A DNA stretch of 64,000 bases from Pusillibacter faecalis. Its GTDB lineage: Bacteria; Bacillota; Clostridia; Oscillospirales; Oscillospiraceae. Made by a program: the position numbers and the translations under genes. Positions 1 to 7,873 of this stretch are shown here, in pieces. Position 1 is the stretch's first letter. The number at the start of each line of letters is the position of its first letter. The notes below the pieces were generated by a model. That model searched no databases. It saw only the letters and a program-made list of their open reading frames with translations, and had not been told where the DNA came from. The stretch is taken from the NCBI RefSeq assembly GCF_018408705.1, contig NZ_AP023420.1, forward strand, positions 372,001 to 436,000, in the 5' to 3' direction.

Positions 1-516
1 CATGACAAATACCGCCTCGTACTGCCGCGCCTTCTCCACGATCAGGTCGCTGGAGTGGAAGCTGCCGGTCTCCTCGTCGCCGTTGAAGAACACGCCGATG
101 GTTTTTCCAGGCATCAGGTTCAGCTCCTGCAAAGCCTTGATGGCGAAATACGCCATGATGATGCCGCCCTTCATATCCAGTACACCGGGACCGAAGGCCT
201 TACCATCTTCTACCTTAAAAGGCATGGTCTTCAACGTTCCCACAGGGTACACTGTGTCATAGTGCCCCACAAACAAAATACCCTTGGGACCTTCTCCCAG
301 TTCTCCATACACATGGTCTCCGCAGGATTCCTGGGGGAGCCGCTGCATCCGGAAACCAAGTCCCCCAAAGGTCTCCTCCAGGAATCTGCTGCATTTGTCG
401 GACGCCTCCTTGTGTTCAAAGGAGGGCGACTCCAGCTCCACAAATTTCTGGAGCAGCTGTAAATATGCGGGGACTTGGCCTTCCAGATAGCTTACGATCT
501 TGTCATCAGACATCAT
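1..516 (-). CDS. M20 family metallopeptidase, 3' end cut by window edge
   Basis: Only the first 172 residues are present; the gene runs off the left edge. The visible part carries the family's zinc-site motifs in order: GHYDTV (His and Asp ligands), DMKGG (bridging Asp), and GDEETGS (catalytic Glu followed by a ligand Glu). These are typical of the glutamate carboxypeptidase/ArgE/DapE group, which hydrolyse amide bonds of peptides or N-acyl amino acids in the cytoplasm. Two ATG codons lie side by side at the start, behind an AGGGAGG SD. It is the last visible gene of the oxidoreductase operon, 13 bp after pduL, which suggests it feeds amino acids into that pathway (inference). The exact substrate cannot be told. 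Confidence 0.85.
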   Translation of the reverse strand, partial: MMSDDKIVSYLEGQVPAYLQLLQKFVELESPSFEHKEASDKCSRFLEETFGGLGFRMQRLPQESCGDHVYGELGEGPKGILFVGHYDTVYPVGTLKTMPFKVEDGKAFGPGVLDMKGGIIMAYFAIKALQELNLMPGKTIGVFFNGDEETGSFHSSDLIVEKARQYEAVFVM

Positions 517-529
517 GTTTCCTCCCTCT

Positions 530-1105
530 TTATTCCTGCGGCAAAATCTCCACTATGTCCATGGGGTGGATGCTGGCCGCGTTGGCTTCCTCCACGTCCA
601 CGTGCATCATGGGCTCCTCCATGCCATCTGTGAAGACCACCTGCACATCACCGAAGATCAACTGCCGCTCGCCGCTGACCTTGACCTGGACCATCTGATC
701 CTTTTGGAGACCGTACTCGGCCGCCTGCTCCGGCGTGAAGTGAATATGCCGCAGGGCTACCATCGCCACGGAGTCGAAATCAATCCTGCCGCAGGGGCCG
801 ATCACCGTCAGCGGAGCCAAGTCCTTGGACCCAGAAATTCGTACCGGCGCTTCAATGCCCAGCACAAAGTTGTCCGCCCGCAGGATCTCCACCTGGGTGT
901 AGCTCCGCAGGGGACCCAGCACCCTCACGCCAGAGATCTCGCCCTTGGGTCCCTTCAGCGTCACCGTTTCGTTGGCGGCAAAGATGGGCGGGGCCATGGG
1001 GCGCTTCACCGTCAGCTCATAGCCCTTTCCGAACAGGATGTCACATGCCTCCCGGTTCAAATGGATATGTCGGTTTGAGATAATCACATGGGTCGTATTC
1101 TTCAT
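530..1105 (-). CDS. pduL: Phosphate propanoyltransferase PduL-type
   Basis: A 191-residue protein of the PduL family, which swaps CoA and phosphate on short acyl groups and is unrelated to Pta/Ptb. Both zinc-binding repeats are visible: HIH at residues 13-15 and again at 120-122, plus MMHVDVEEANAA near residue 167. The start at 1105 is chosen because it has a GGACGGA SD and because family members begin just before the first HxH; the longer in-frame extension has no family similarity. There is no N-terminal microcompartment-targeting extension and no shell gene nearby, so it is probably a soluble cytosolic enzyme. Its neighbour is butyrate kinase, so it probably supplies the acyl phosphate that the kinase uses. 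Confidence 0.88.
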   Translation of the reverse strand: MKNTTHVIISNRHIHLNREACDILFGKGYELTVKRPMAPPIFAANETVTLKGPKGEISGVRVLGPLRSYTQVEILRADNFVLGIEAPVRISGSKDLAPLTVIGPCGRIDFDSVAMVALRHIHFTPEQAAEYGLQKDQMVQVKVSGERQLIFGDVQVVFTDGMEEPMMHVDVEEANAASIHPMDIVEILPQE

Positions 1106-1121
1106 GTTGTTCCGTCCTTCT

Positions 1122-2192
1122 TCAGTCGTTTCGCTCCGTGTCGTAATCCCGCACAAGCTCCTCTCCCCGGAGCATCCGCAGCGTTCCATCCACCAGAGCC
1201 TGCATCTCCACCGCTCCGGGAACCACCTCCACGGGGGCGATGAACTCCACCCGCGCCTTCAGCCGCTCCACCAGGCGTGCAGACCGGGCGATCTCACCAG
1301 TGAGGATCACGCGGTCCACCTGGCCGTTCATGACGGTGGCCATGCCGCCGATGTCCTTGGCGATCTGGTAGATCATGGCGTTGAAGTAAAAGTCCGCCTT
1401 CTCATCTCCCGCGTCAATGCGGCGCTCCACCTCCTGGATGTCGCTGGTGCCGAGATAGGCCACCAGACCGCCGCCGCCCATCTGGCGCTTGAACGCGGCA
1501 TCGTAGTCCCATTCGCCGGAGAAACACTTCTTTGTAAAGGCGATCATCGGCAGGGCCCCCGCCCGCTCCGGGGAGAAGGCGTTGATGTGGCTATCAATGA
1601 TTCTGCCCTTTTCATGGGCGTTGACGGTGATACCGCCTCCCAGATGGCAGATGATGAAGTTATAATCCTCATATCGACCACCCAGCTGCCCAGCGATTTT
1701 GTGTCCCGCCGCCTTTTCATTCAGGGGATGGCCCGCGCCCCGCTGGATGGGCAGCTCCGGAAGGCCGGAGACCTTGGCGAGGTCGATAAAGTCGTCTGCC
1801 AGAGGTGCGTCGTAGATGTAGCCGGGGACACCGTATTTTTCCATCAGGCCGATGGAGATCATCACGCCCAGATTGGAGGCGTGGGGCCAGGGGGCCCGGC
1901 TGCACTCCTCCACCATCAGCGGGGTGATGGCGTAGCCGCCGCAGTGAATGGGCCGGCCCCCGCCGCCCCGGGAGACAATGGCATCCAGTTCCCGGATGCC
2001 GGCTTGCTCCATGTACTCCATCACCATCTGCCGGCGCATGGGGAGCTGGTCGTTGATGGTCTTGTACTTGGCGATTTCCTCCGCAGGATGAACCAGCTTC
2101 GTCCCACAGACCTCTTTTTCATTCTCATAATAGGCGACCCGGGTGGAGGTGGAACCGGGGTTGATAACAAACAGGCGATAGGTCTTTTCCAT
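1122..2192 (-). CDS. buk: Butyrate kinase (acetokinase family)
   Basis: A 356-residue acetokinase/ASKHA-fold enzyme that transfers phosphate from an acyl phosphate to ADP. The N-terminal phosphate-1 motif VINPGSTSTRVAYY, the GGGG(R) loop near residue 80 and the HLGGGIT motif near residue 200 are typical of butyrate and branched-chain fatty acid kinases rather than acetate kinase. The ATG at 2192 has a GGAGGAA SD at good spacing; an ATG six codons upstream overlaps the previous stop but lacks a comparable SD. It sits between the oxidoreductase gamma subunit and pduL, so the likely substrate is butyryl- or branched-chain acyl phosphate made from the oxidoreductase product. Confidence 0.92.
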   Translation of the reverse strand: MEKTYRLFVINPGSTSTRVAYYENEKEVCGTKLVHPAEEIAKYKTINDQLPMRRQMVMEYMEQAGIRELDAIVSRGGGGRPIHCGGYAITPLMVEECSRAPWPHASNLGVMISIGLMEKYGVPGYIYDAPLADDFIDLAKVSGLPELPIQRGAGHPLNEKAAGHKIAGQLGGRYEDYNFIICHLGGGITVNAHEKGRIIDSHINAFSPERAGALPMIAFTKKCFSGEWDYDAAFKRQMGGGGLVAYLGTSDIQEVERRIDAGDEKADFYFNAMIYQIAKDIGGMATVMNGQVDRVILTGEIARSARLVERLKARVEFIAPVEVVPGAVEMQALVDGTLRMLRGEELVRDYDTERND

Positions 2193-2206
2193 GTTGCTTC
2201 CTCCGC

Positions 2207-2761
2207 TCATTCCTGGGGCTGGGCGGCGATCAGATCGTAGCCGCGCTTGACCAGACGTTTATTGGATTCGGCGTATTTGGCCTTGGAGCCGGTGAAGCTG
2301 TGGTCAATATTGGTATAGACTGCCTCCAGGCTCACGCTGCCGGCCGCCGCCACATACGCCCCTAGAAGCACCATGTTGGCGCCGCGGGGATTGCCCTCTT
2401 CCTCCGCGATCTTGTCCGCCGGGACATAGAACGTCCGAAGGTCCTTGCGTCCTACCGGGCGGGAGACCATAGAGCTATCCAGGATCAGCGTCCCGCCGGG
2501 GTAGACGCTCTTTTCAAACTTCTCCAAAGAGGCGTCATTCATAATGATACAGTAATCTGCCATGGAGAGCATAGGATAGCCGATTTCTCCATCGGTGATG
2601 ATCACGCTGCAGTTGGCGGTGCCGCCCCGCATCTCCGCGCCGTAGGAGGGAAGCCATGTGGCCTCCAAATCCTCGTTCAGCGCAGCGTAGGCAATCATCT
2701 GCCCCACCCGGAGCGCACCCTGTCCGCCGGAACCGGCTACAATGATTTTATTTCTGAACAT
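2207..2761 (-). CDS. vorC: 2-oxoacid:ferredoxin oxidoreductase, gamma subunit
   Basis: A 184-residue subunit of the POR/KOR/VOR superfamily, with the N-terminal AGSGGQGALRVGQM nucleotide/CoA-loop motif and the SYGAEMRGGTANCSV motif seen in all gamma domains. It works with the alpha and beta subunits encoded just upstream to oxidise a 2-oxoacid to acyl-CoA with ferredoxin reduction. The ATG at 2761 lies 13 bp after the beta subunit stop and has a purine-rich SD (AAGGGGGA). The gene symbol rests on operon context and should be taken as a family label. The substrate class (branched-chain rather than pyruvate) is inferred from alpha-subunit resemblance and the neighbouring butyrate kinase. Confidence 0.88.
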   Translation of the reverse strand: MFRNKIIVAGSGGQGALRVGQMIAYAALNEDLEATWLPSYGAEMRGGTANCSVIITDGEIGYPMLSMADYCIIMNDASLEKFEKSVYPGGTLILDSSMVSRPVGRKDLRTFYVPADKIAEEEGNPRGANMVLLGAYVAAAGSVSLEAVYTNIDHSFTGSKAKYAESNKRLVKRGYDLIAAQPQE

Positions 2762-2774
2762 GTCTCCGTCCCCC

Positions 2775-3509
2775 TTAAAAATCCTTGAAATTTCCAAGCG
2801 GATAGTAGGGAATCATGTCCGTCCGGATGCGCTCCAGCGCCTCCAGCGGCGTCATGCCCCAATTTGTGGGACAGGATGAGAGGACCTCCACCATGGAGAA
2901 GCCCTTCCCCTCCAGCTGGCACTGGAAGGCCCGGCGAATCGCCGCCTTGGCCTTGCGCACATGGCCGGGACTGTCCACCGCCACACGCTCCAGGAATTTC
3001 ACGCCATCCAGGGCGGAGAGGGTCTCGCACACCCGGATGGGGTTTCCGCACAGAGCCGGGTCCCGGCCATAGGGGGAGGTGGTGGTCTTCTGCCCCGGCA
3101 ACGTGGTGGGAGCCATCTGACCGCCGGTCATGCCATACGTGGTATTGTTGACAAAGATGGTGGTGAACTTCTCGCCACGATTGGCGGCGTGAACGATCTC
3201 CGCTGTGCCAATGGATGCAAGGTCGCCGTCGCCCTGGTATGTAAAGACCACCTTGTCCGGCTGCATCCGCTTGATGCCCGTGGCATTGGCCGGAGCCCGG
3301 CCATGCAGAGAGCAGATGGTGTCCGTGGCCATGAACCAGGGAAGATATCCACCGCAGCCCACACAGCCCACGCAGATCGTGTCCCCGCCGATGCCCAGCT
3401 CGTCAATCACCGACGTCACCAGCTGCACAATGATCCCATGGGTGCAGCCCGGGCAGAACGTAAAGGGGCTTTCATTCAGGGATTTGGGTTTTTCATACAG
3501 GACACTCAT
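2775..3509 (-). CDS. vorA: 2-oxoacid:ferredoxin oxidoreductase, beta (TPP) subunit
   Basis: A 244-residue thiamine-pyrophosphate subunit. The TPP/Mg motif GDGDLASIGTAEIVHAANR and the downstream NNTTYGMTGGQMAPTT are visible, together with an N-terminal CPGCTHG and a CVGCVGCGG cysteine cluster that bind the proximal 4Fe-4S centre in this family. The start at 3509 (MSVLYEKP) is preceded by GGAGGTCC; its ATG overlaps the end of the alpha gene (stop at 3506), which implies translational coupling. Acts in the cytoplasm as a complex with the alpha and gamma subunits and the small ferredoxin. Confidence 0.9.
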   Translation of the reverse strand: MSVLYEKPKSLNESPFTFCPGCTHGIIVQLVTSVIDELGIGGDTICVGCVGCGGYLPWFMATDTICSLHGRAPANATGIKRMQPDKVVFTYQGDGDLASIGTAEIVHAANRGEKFTTIFVNNTTYGMTGGQMAPTTLPGQKTTTSPYGRDPALCGNPIRVCETLSALDGVKFLERVAVDSPGHVRKAKAAIRRAFQCQLEGKGFSMVEVLSSCPTNWGMTPLEALERIRTDMIPYYPLGNFKDF

Positions 3510-4564
3510 GCCTGGACCTCCTTCCATACCTGCTCTGCCTTCTCGATGATATTCTCAGGCGTCAGGAAATCGCCCGCCGTGTCGCCCACGTGGTGGACCG
3601 GCCAGCGGCCGGCTGCGGCGATGCGCACATCGTCAATCATCTGGCCGATGATGTTGATCTCCGGGCAGATGATCGCCTTGCAGTTCTTTCCGATCTTCTC
3701 AAAGGCGCCATAGGGGAAGGGCCAGATCGTCTTGGGCCGGATGATCCCGATCTTCACCCTGCCGCGCAGTTCCTCTGCCGCCGCGCGGCACATCTTGGCC
3801 GCCGTACCATAGGCCACCAGGACCAGATCGGCGTCCTCTACGCCATCCACCTCCACCTGGGTCTCATTCGCAATGAGCGCCGGATAGAGCTCCGCCTCCG
3901 CCTCATGCTTGGCAGCATAGTGGGCGGGACCCACCGGGAAGAGAATCGCGGAGTTCTCGCCGCCTCTGGAGGCGCTTCCACGCAGGGCCCAAGTCTTCTC
4001 CGGCAGATTCATCCGCTTGGCGGGCATTTTGTCAAAGTCCACCGCGCCCATCATCTGGCCGATCATACCATCCGCCATGATGACCACCGGATTGCGATAC
4101 TGGTCGGCGATATCAAAGGCCTCGTAAACCATGGCCGCGGCCTCCTGTACGTCTGATGGGGCAAATGTCACCACCTTGTAGCCGCCGTTGCCGGTCATAC
4201 GGTAGTCCTCCTGGGCCGCCTTCATGGTGCCGAAGGCGGGGCCGCTGCGCATCACGACCACCACCACGGCAGGCAGCCGGGTCAAAGCCATAGCCGCCAG
4301 GGCCTCCAGCTTCAGGCAGTACCCCGGGCCGGAGGTGCTGGTCATCACCCGCCCGCCGGCGGCGGAGGCACCCATCACCATGTTCATGGCCGCCATCTCG
4401 CTCTCAGCCTGCAAAAACAATCCGCCCCGAGGAGGAAGCTCCCGCGCAAAATACTCCGGAATCTCGCTCTGAGGTGTAATGGGATAGCCGAAGAAGGCCT
4501 GACAGCCCGCCTGGATGGCGGCCTCGGCCATGGCTTCGTTTCCCTTCATCAGAATCCTTGCCAT
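3506..4564 (-). CDS. vorB: 2-oxoacid:ferredoxin oxidoreductase, alpha subunit (VorB-like)
   Basis: A 352-residue alpha subunit containing the pyrimidine-binding domain and domain II. The N-terminus ILMKGNEAMAEAAIQAGC with GYPITPQSE, and the later TSTSGPGYCLK loop, are the hallmarks of KorA/VorB proteins; the sequence is closest in character to those labelled 3-methyl-2-oxobutanoate:ferredoxin oxidoreductase. It oxidatively decarboxylates branched-chain 2-oxoacids to acyl-CoA. It starts at an ATG with a strong GGAGGGGAGA SD 13 bp after the ferredoxin gene. The choice between 2-ketoisovalerate, 2-ketoglutarate and aromatic 2-oxoacids is not fixed by sequence; the butyrate kinase neighbour favours a C4-C5 acyl product. 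Confidence 0.88.
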   Translation of the reverse strand: MARILMKGNEAMAEAAIQAGCQAFFGYPITPQSEIPEYFARELPPRGGLFLQAESEMAAMNMVMGASAAGGRVMTSTSGPGYCLKLEALAAMALTRLPAVVVVVMRSGPAFGTMKAAQEDYRMTGNGGYKVVTFAPSDVQEAAAMVYEAFDIADQYRNPVVIMADGMIGQMMGAVDFDKMPAKRMNLPEKTWALRGSASRGGENSAILFPVGPAHYAAKHEAEAELYPALIANETQVEVDGVEDADLVLVAYGTAAKMCRAAAEELRGRVKIGIIRPKTIWPFPYGAFEKIGKNCKAIICPEINIIGQMIDDVRIAAAGRWPVHHVGDTAGDFLTPENIIEKAEQVWKEVQA

Positions 4565-4577
4565 GCTTCTCCCCTCC

Positions 4578-4796
4578 TTATCCTTCTAGTTTTTCCACGG
4601 TAATCACGGCGTCCGGGCACATCAGCGTACAGCTCAGGCAACCAATACACGCCGTGGTGTCTGTAATCATGGCGGGGTGAATCCCGCTCTTATTGAGTAC
4701 GCTCTTGTCAGCCACAATCAGCTTTTTGGGGCAGAATGCCATGCAAAGCTCGCAGCCCTTACACGCCTCCGTCTTAAATGTGACTCGAAATCCCAT
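4578..4796 (-). CDS. 2[4Fe-4S] ferredoxin subunit (VorD/KorD type)
   Basis: A 72-residue ferredoxin with two cluster motifs, CKGCELCMAFCP and CIGCLSCTLMCP, each followed by the usual CP. It is the electron-accepting delta subunit of the oxidoreductase encoded immediately downstream, with which it shares an operon. The ATG at 4796 is supported by an AAGGATAAG SD that overlaps the stop of the ATPase gene; longer in-frame starts add a basic, unconserved stretch. Length and motif spacing are normal for the family. Confidence 0.92.
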   Translation of the reverse strand: MGFRVTFKTEACKGCELCMAFCPKKLIVADKSVLNKSGIHPAMITDTTACIGCLSCTLMCPDAVITVEKLEG

Positions 4797-4801
4797 CGTT
4801 C

Positions 4802-5500
4802 TTATCCTTCTTTCCCTTCTGTGCTGTCCAGCCACGCCGGCCGCATGGCCAGAGAGATATAAAATGGCTCTCCCGCCAGCTCCAGTCCCTCTGTCTGCGG
4901 CCGCAGCCTCTCTTCCACCATGGTGCAGACCACCGGCAGCCCCGTGCGGTCCCGAACTTCCCGTACCAGCACGTCACCCCGCAGGATATCCTCCGGCGCT
5001 GTGTCCCGCAGCAGGTGGGTATTATTGATGAGGCCGGTGACTTTCAGTCTCCCGGCGCGCTCAATCGCGTCCATGTAACCCAGGACATTCTCTGCCCTGG
5101 CGGTCTGGGGCCGGTTGGCGTTCACCACCATCCACATGTTATACGGACGGTTCCGCAGGAGTCCTGCGTACTGGGCCAGAACAACGGCCCCCGCCGGATC
5201 ACCTCCCACGTCCACCAATCCAGCCTTCTCCCAGGGCTCAAAGCAGGCGCGCAGGGAGGCGGCCAGGGCCGGCGTGTCCAAGTAGTAATCCTCCTCATAA
5301 TTGCTGGACACCACCCGGACGCCCTCACTTCCCAGCCGGTTTTTCTGCTCTCGGATGCGGAAGTATGGGTTCACAATGTCAAGGTCAGCCACCAGTGGTT
5401 CCAGTCCCTGCTTTTGGAGATAAACAGCGTAATTAGCTGTAAACTCCGTTTTTCCGCTTCCATAGTGACCCACGATGATCGTTGGACTGACGTTCTCCAT
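4802..5500 (-). CDS. P-loop ATPase of MinD/CobQ-like type, first gene of the oxidoreductase operon
   Basis: A 232-residue protein with an N-terminal Walker A (GHYGSGKTEF) and the switch-type VADLDIVNPYFR segment that follows in SIMIBI NTPases. Near residue 105 there is LVDVGGDPAGAVVL, resembling a Walker B. No membrane segment or metal-cluster motif is visible. It is 5 bp upstream of the ferredoxin gene and is the first gene of the transcription unit. Related SIMIBI ATPases serve as loading or maturation factors for metalloenzymes, so a role in assembling the ferredoxin/oxidoreductase complex is a fair guess, but nothing in the sequence proves it. Function unknown. Confidence 0.75.
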   Translation of the reverse strand: MENVSPTIIVGHYGSGKTEFTANYAVYLQKQGLEPLVADLDIVNPYFRIREQKNRLGSEGVRVVSSNYEEDYYLDTPALAASLRACFEPWEKAGLVDVGGDPAGAVVLAQYAGLLRNRPYNMWMVVNANRPQTARAENVLGYMDAIERAGRLKVTGLINNTHLLRDTAPEDILRGDVLVREVRDRTGLPVVCTMVEERLRPQTEGLELAGEPFYISLAMRPAWLDSTEGKEG

Positions 5501-5580
5501 ACGCGCCTCCCTTTTTCAATGTTCCTACCGGAGTTTGCCCGGTATTTTTATTTTATCATATTTCTGCAGAGTTTGCAGAG

Positions 5581-5617
5581 AAAACCCAACCACTGCGGGA
5601 GCCAGTGGTTGGGTTTT
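5581..5617 (-). terminator. Strong intrinsic terminator after agcS
   Basis: A perfect 15-bp inverted repeat (arms AAAACCCAACCACTG and CAGTGGTTGGGTTTT, 7-nt loop) lies 10 bp after the agcS stop. Its arms end in A/T runs on both sides, so it could act in both directions. It separates the agcS operon from the oxidoreductase operon. Confidence 0.9.
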
Positions 5618-5627
5618 CCAAAGTGGC

Positions 5628-7040
5628 TCAGTCCTTGCCCGCTGTTTCCTTGTTTGCGGCTTTGATATCCTTCAGTGTCGTTGGAATATCGGGGTCGTGC
5701 TCATATTCCTTCCAGAGCTTTACAATCACATTGCTGATGCCCCACAATCCCAAAATATTCAGGAACACCATGAAGCCATTAAACACATCACAGATGCTAT
5801 ACACCAAAGTTACGGAAGCCGCAGCGCCTAACATCAGGAAAATGACGATAAATACCCTGTATACAGGAACGCCCTTTTTGCCGAACAGCTTGAGAACATT
5901 AGACTCCCCGTAGAAATAGCCCGCGATGATTGTAGAGAAGCAGAAGAAGAAAATGCAAATAGAAATAATAATTCCACCTACATTTCCGAAGACCTCGTTA
6001 AAGGCAATCTGGGTCAAAACAATTCCGTCCTGTCCGCTGGTGTAGGATCCGCTGGTCAAAATGATCAAAACCGTGATGTTCAAGATAATAAAGGTGTCAA
6101 TGAACACGCTCATCATAGCCACGATGCCCTGGTCGCAGGGGTGTTTCACTTTCGCCACGGCATGGGCGTGAGGAGTGGATCCGGTGCCAGCCTCGTTAGA
6201 AAGCAGTCCCCTGGCGATACCGTAGCGCATAGCCTCTTTCACCCCGATGCCAAACATGCCGCCAGCTACTGCCTGGGGGTTGAATGCGCCTACGAAGATC
6301 ATCTTGATAGCGGGAATCAACTGGTCAATGTTGACAACAATCACAATCAATCCCGCAACAATGTAAATCAAAGACATTACAGGCACACACGCGGTCACGA
6401 AGGAAGCAATTCGCTGTACACCACCGACAACCACCAGTAGTGTCAAAATGGACATCACAATGCCAATTGCAATCGGTGGAATGTTAAAAGATGCTGCAAA
6501 GGATTCACTGATGGTGTTGCCCTGAAGCAGCGCCGCCGCCAGACCAAATCCAATGATTAGAAAGATGGAAAATGCATTTGCAAGGCCGCTGCCCAGCTTG
6601 CCCTTGAAAGCTGCCTTGATATAGTATGCAGGCCCGCCATTGACACGGCCGTCCTCCAATGTCACTTTGTATTTTTGCGCAGCCACCGCTTCGGAGAAAA
6701 TTGTGCTCATACCCAGGAAGGCGCTGACCCACATCCAAAAGATGGCGCCAGGGCCGCCGGCCATGATCGCGGTAGCAGGCCCTGCGATGTTTCCGGTCCC
6801 CACCTGTCCGGCAATTGCTGTTGCCAGGGATTGCCAAGTGGACATGCCCTCTTTACCGGCCTTGTTTTTCTGCCGCATGCCGGAAAATACCAGCCGGAAG
6901 CTGTCGCCCAGTCTTCTGATCTGTGGGAACCCCAGGCGGATGGAGAAATAGAGTCCTGTTCCCACCAGAACAATCATATAAAAGTTCCCCCAGAGAAAAC
7001 CGCTGATCTGTCCAAAAAAATCATTTAACGCGTCTACCAT
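5628..7040 (-). CDS. Sodium:alanine/glycine symporter (AgcS family)
   Basis: A 470-residue integral membrane protein of the alanine/glycine:cation symporter family. The conserved GQVGTGNIAGPATAI motif near residue 75 and the GIARGLLSNEAGTGSTP motif near residue 280 are family signatures and contribute to the sodium and substrate sites. About ten or eleven hydrophobic segments are seen. The protein would import small neutral amino acids with Na+. It lies 63 bp after the flavoprotein gene on the same strand and before a strong terminator, so it is the last gene of the hydrolase-aminotransferase unit, where an amino acid carrier fits well. Confidence 0.93.
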   Translation of the reverse strand: MVDALNDFFGQISGFLWGNFYMIVLVGTGLYFSIRLGFPQIRRLGDSFRLVFSGMRQKNKAGKEGMSTWQSLATAIAGQVGTGNIAGPATAIMAGGPGAIFWMWVSAFLGMSTIFSEAVAAQKYKVTLEDGRVNGGPAYYIKAAFKGKLGSGLANAFSIFLIIGFGLAAALLQGNTISESFAASFNIPPIAIGIVMSILTLLVVVGGVQRIASFVTACVPVMSLIYIVAGLIVIVVNIDQLIPAIKMIFVGAFNPQAVAGGMFGIGVKEAMRYGIARGLLSNEAGTGSTPHAHAVAKVKHPCDQGIVAMMSVFIDTFIILNITVLIILTSGSYTSGQDGIVLTQIAFNEVFGNVGGIIISICIFFFCFSTIIAGYFYGESNVLKLFGKKGVPVYRVFIVIFLMLGAAASVTLVYSICDVFNGFMVFLNILGLWGISNVIVKLWKEYEHDPDIPTTLKDIKAANKETAGKD

Positions 7041-7103
7041 TTGCTATAAGCCTCCTTCCTAAAATTACGCGATGGTCCCTGTTTATTTGCTGTTATGCCT
7101 CTG

Positions 7104-7766
7104 TTATCTTGCCAGCCTCAGTACTGTCTGGGCTACTTTGATACCGGTGTTTCGGCAACTCTTGATGCCGACCTCATCCCGGTCCACAGCATCTCTCACT
7201 TCTCCCCGCTCTGGGTGCGTGGTACAGCCACCACCCAGATAGCAGCCGGGACGGGGCTCGCCGCCACTGCCGACCACGATCATGTCATGAATCTCGAAGT
7301 AATACTGCATGTTCAGCAGAGCAAATTCTTCGCCGGCGTTTCGGTTGCCGCCCACCGCGAGGCACCCGCCCACCTTGTTCTGAAGCGCATACTGGTATTG
7401 GCTGGTGCCGTAGCGCAGTAACCCTTCCGTCCGGTCCATGAACTGCTTCATCTGCGTGGAAATGGTTCCGAAATAGACGGGAGAGGCCAAAATCAAACCG
7501 TCGCAGGCTTTCAGCTTGGGATAGATTTCATCCATTCCGTCCCGAAAAAGTGCACAGGCATGGATACCTCCATCTCTGGCACCAGCCTCCCGGCAGCAGG
7601 CAAAGCAACCTTTGCAATTATGAATCTCATAGTCTCTGAGATAGATGGTCTCTGTTTCAATGTCACCGACGCTTTTCGCCGCCTCCAGCGCATACTGAAG
7701 CATCCGATCCGTATTGGCATCCTTCCGTGGGCTGCCAGAAATGCCGAGTATCAATTTCTTCCCCAT
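7104..7766 (-). CDS. Flavodoxin-fold FMN reductase / iron-sulfur flavoprotein-like
   Basis: A 220-residue flavodoxin-like protein. The FMN phosphate loop GISGSPRKDANTDRM sits at the N-terminus, and the SPVYFGTISTQMKQFMDR segment contributes to the isoalloxazine site. A compact CKGCFACCREAG cysteine cluster near residue 50 matches the iron-sulfur flavoprotein subgroup, which uses such cysteines to bind a 4Fe-4S centre. Probably a soluble electron-transfer protein or reductase. It is 107 bp downstream of the aminotransferase and 63 bp upstream of agcS. The physiological electron partner is not known. Confidence 0.83.
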   Translation of the reverse strand: MGKKLILGISGSPRKDANTDRMLQYALEAAKSVGDIETETIYLRDYEIHNCKGCFACCREAGARDGGIHACALFRDGMDEIYPKLKACDGLILASPVYFGTISTQMKQFMDRTEGLLRYGTSQYQYALQNKVGGCLAVGGNRNAGEEFALLNMQYYFEIHDMIVVGSGGEPRPGCYLGGGCTTHPERGEVRDAVDRDEVGIKSCRNTGIKVAQTVLRLAR

Positions 7767-7873
7767 GGTTACAACTCCCTTGTATCAATCTTTTTTCCCA
7801 TCTCCTGCCGCGGACGCGGCATTCTTTCAATCCCGGTTTTCCGCATCCCTCCTTATTGGCCGCTTTCAGCGGC

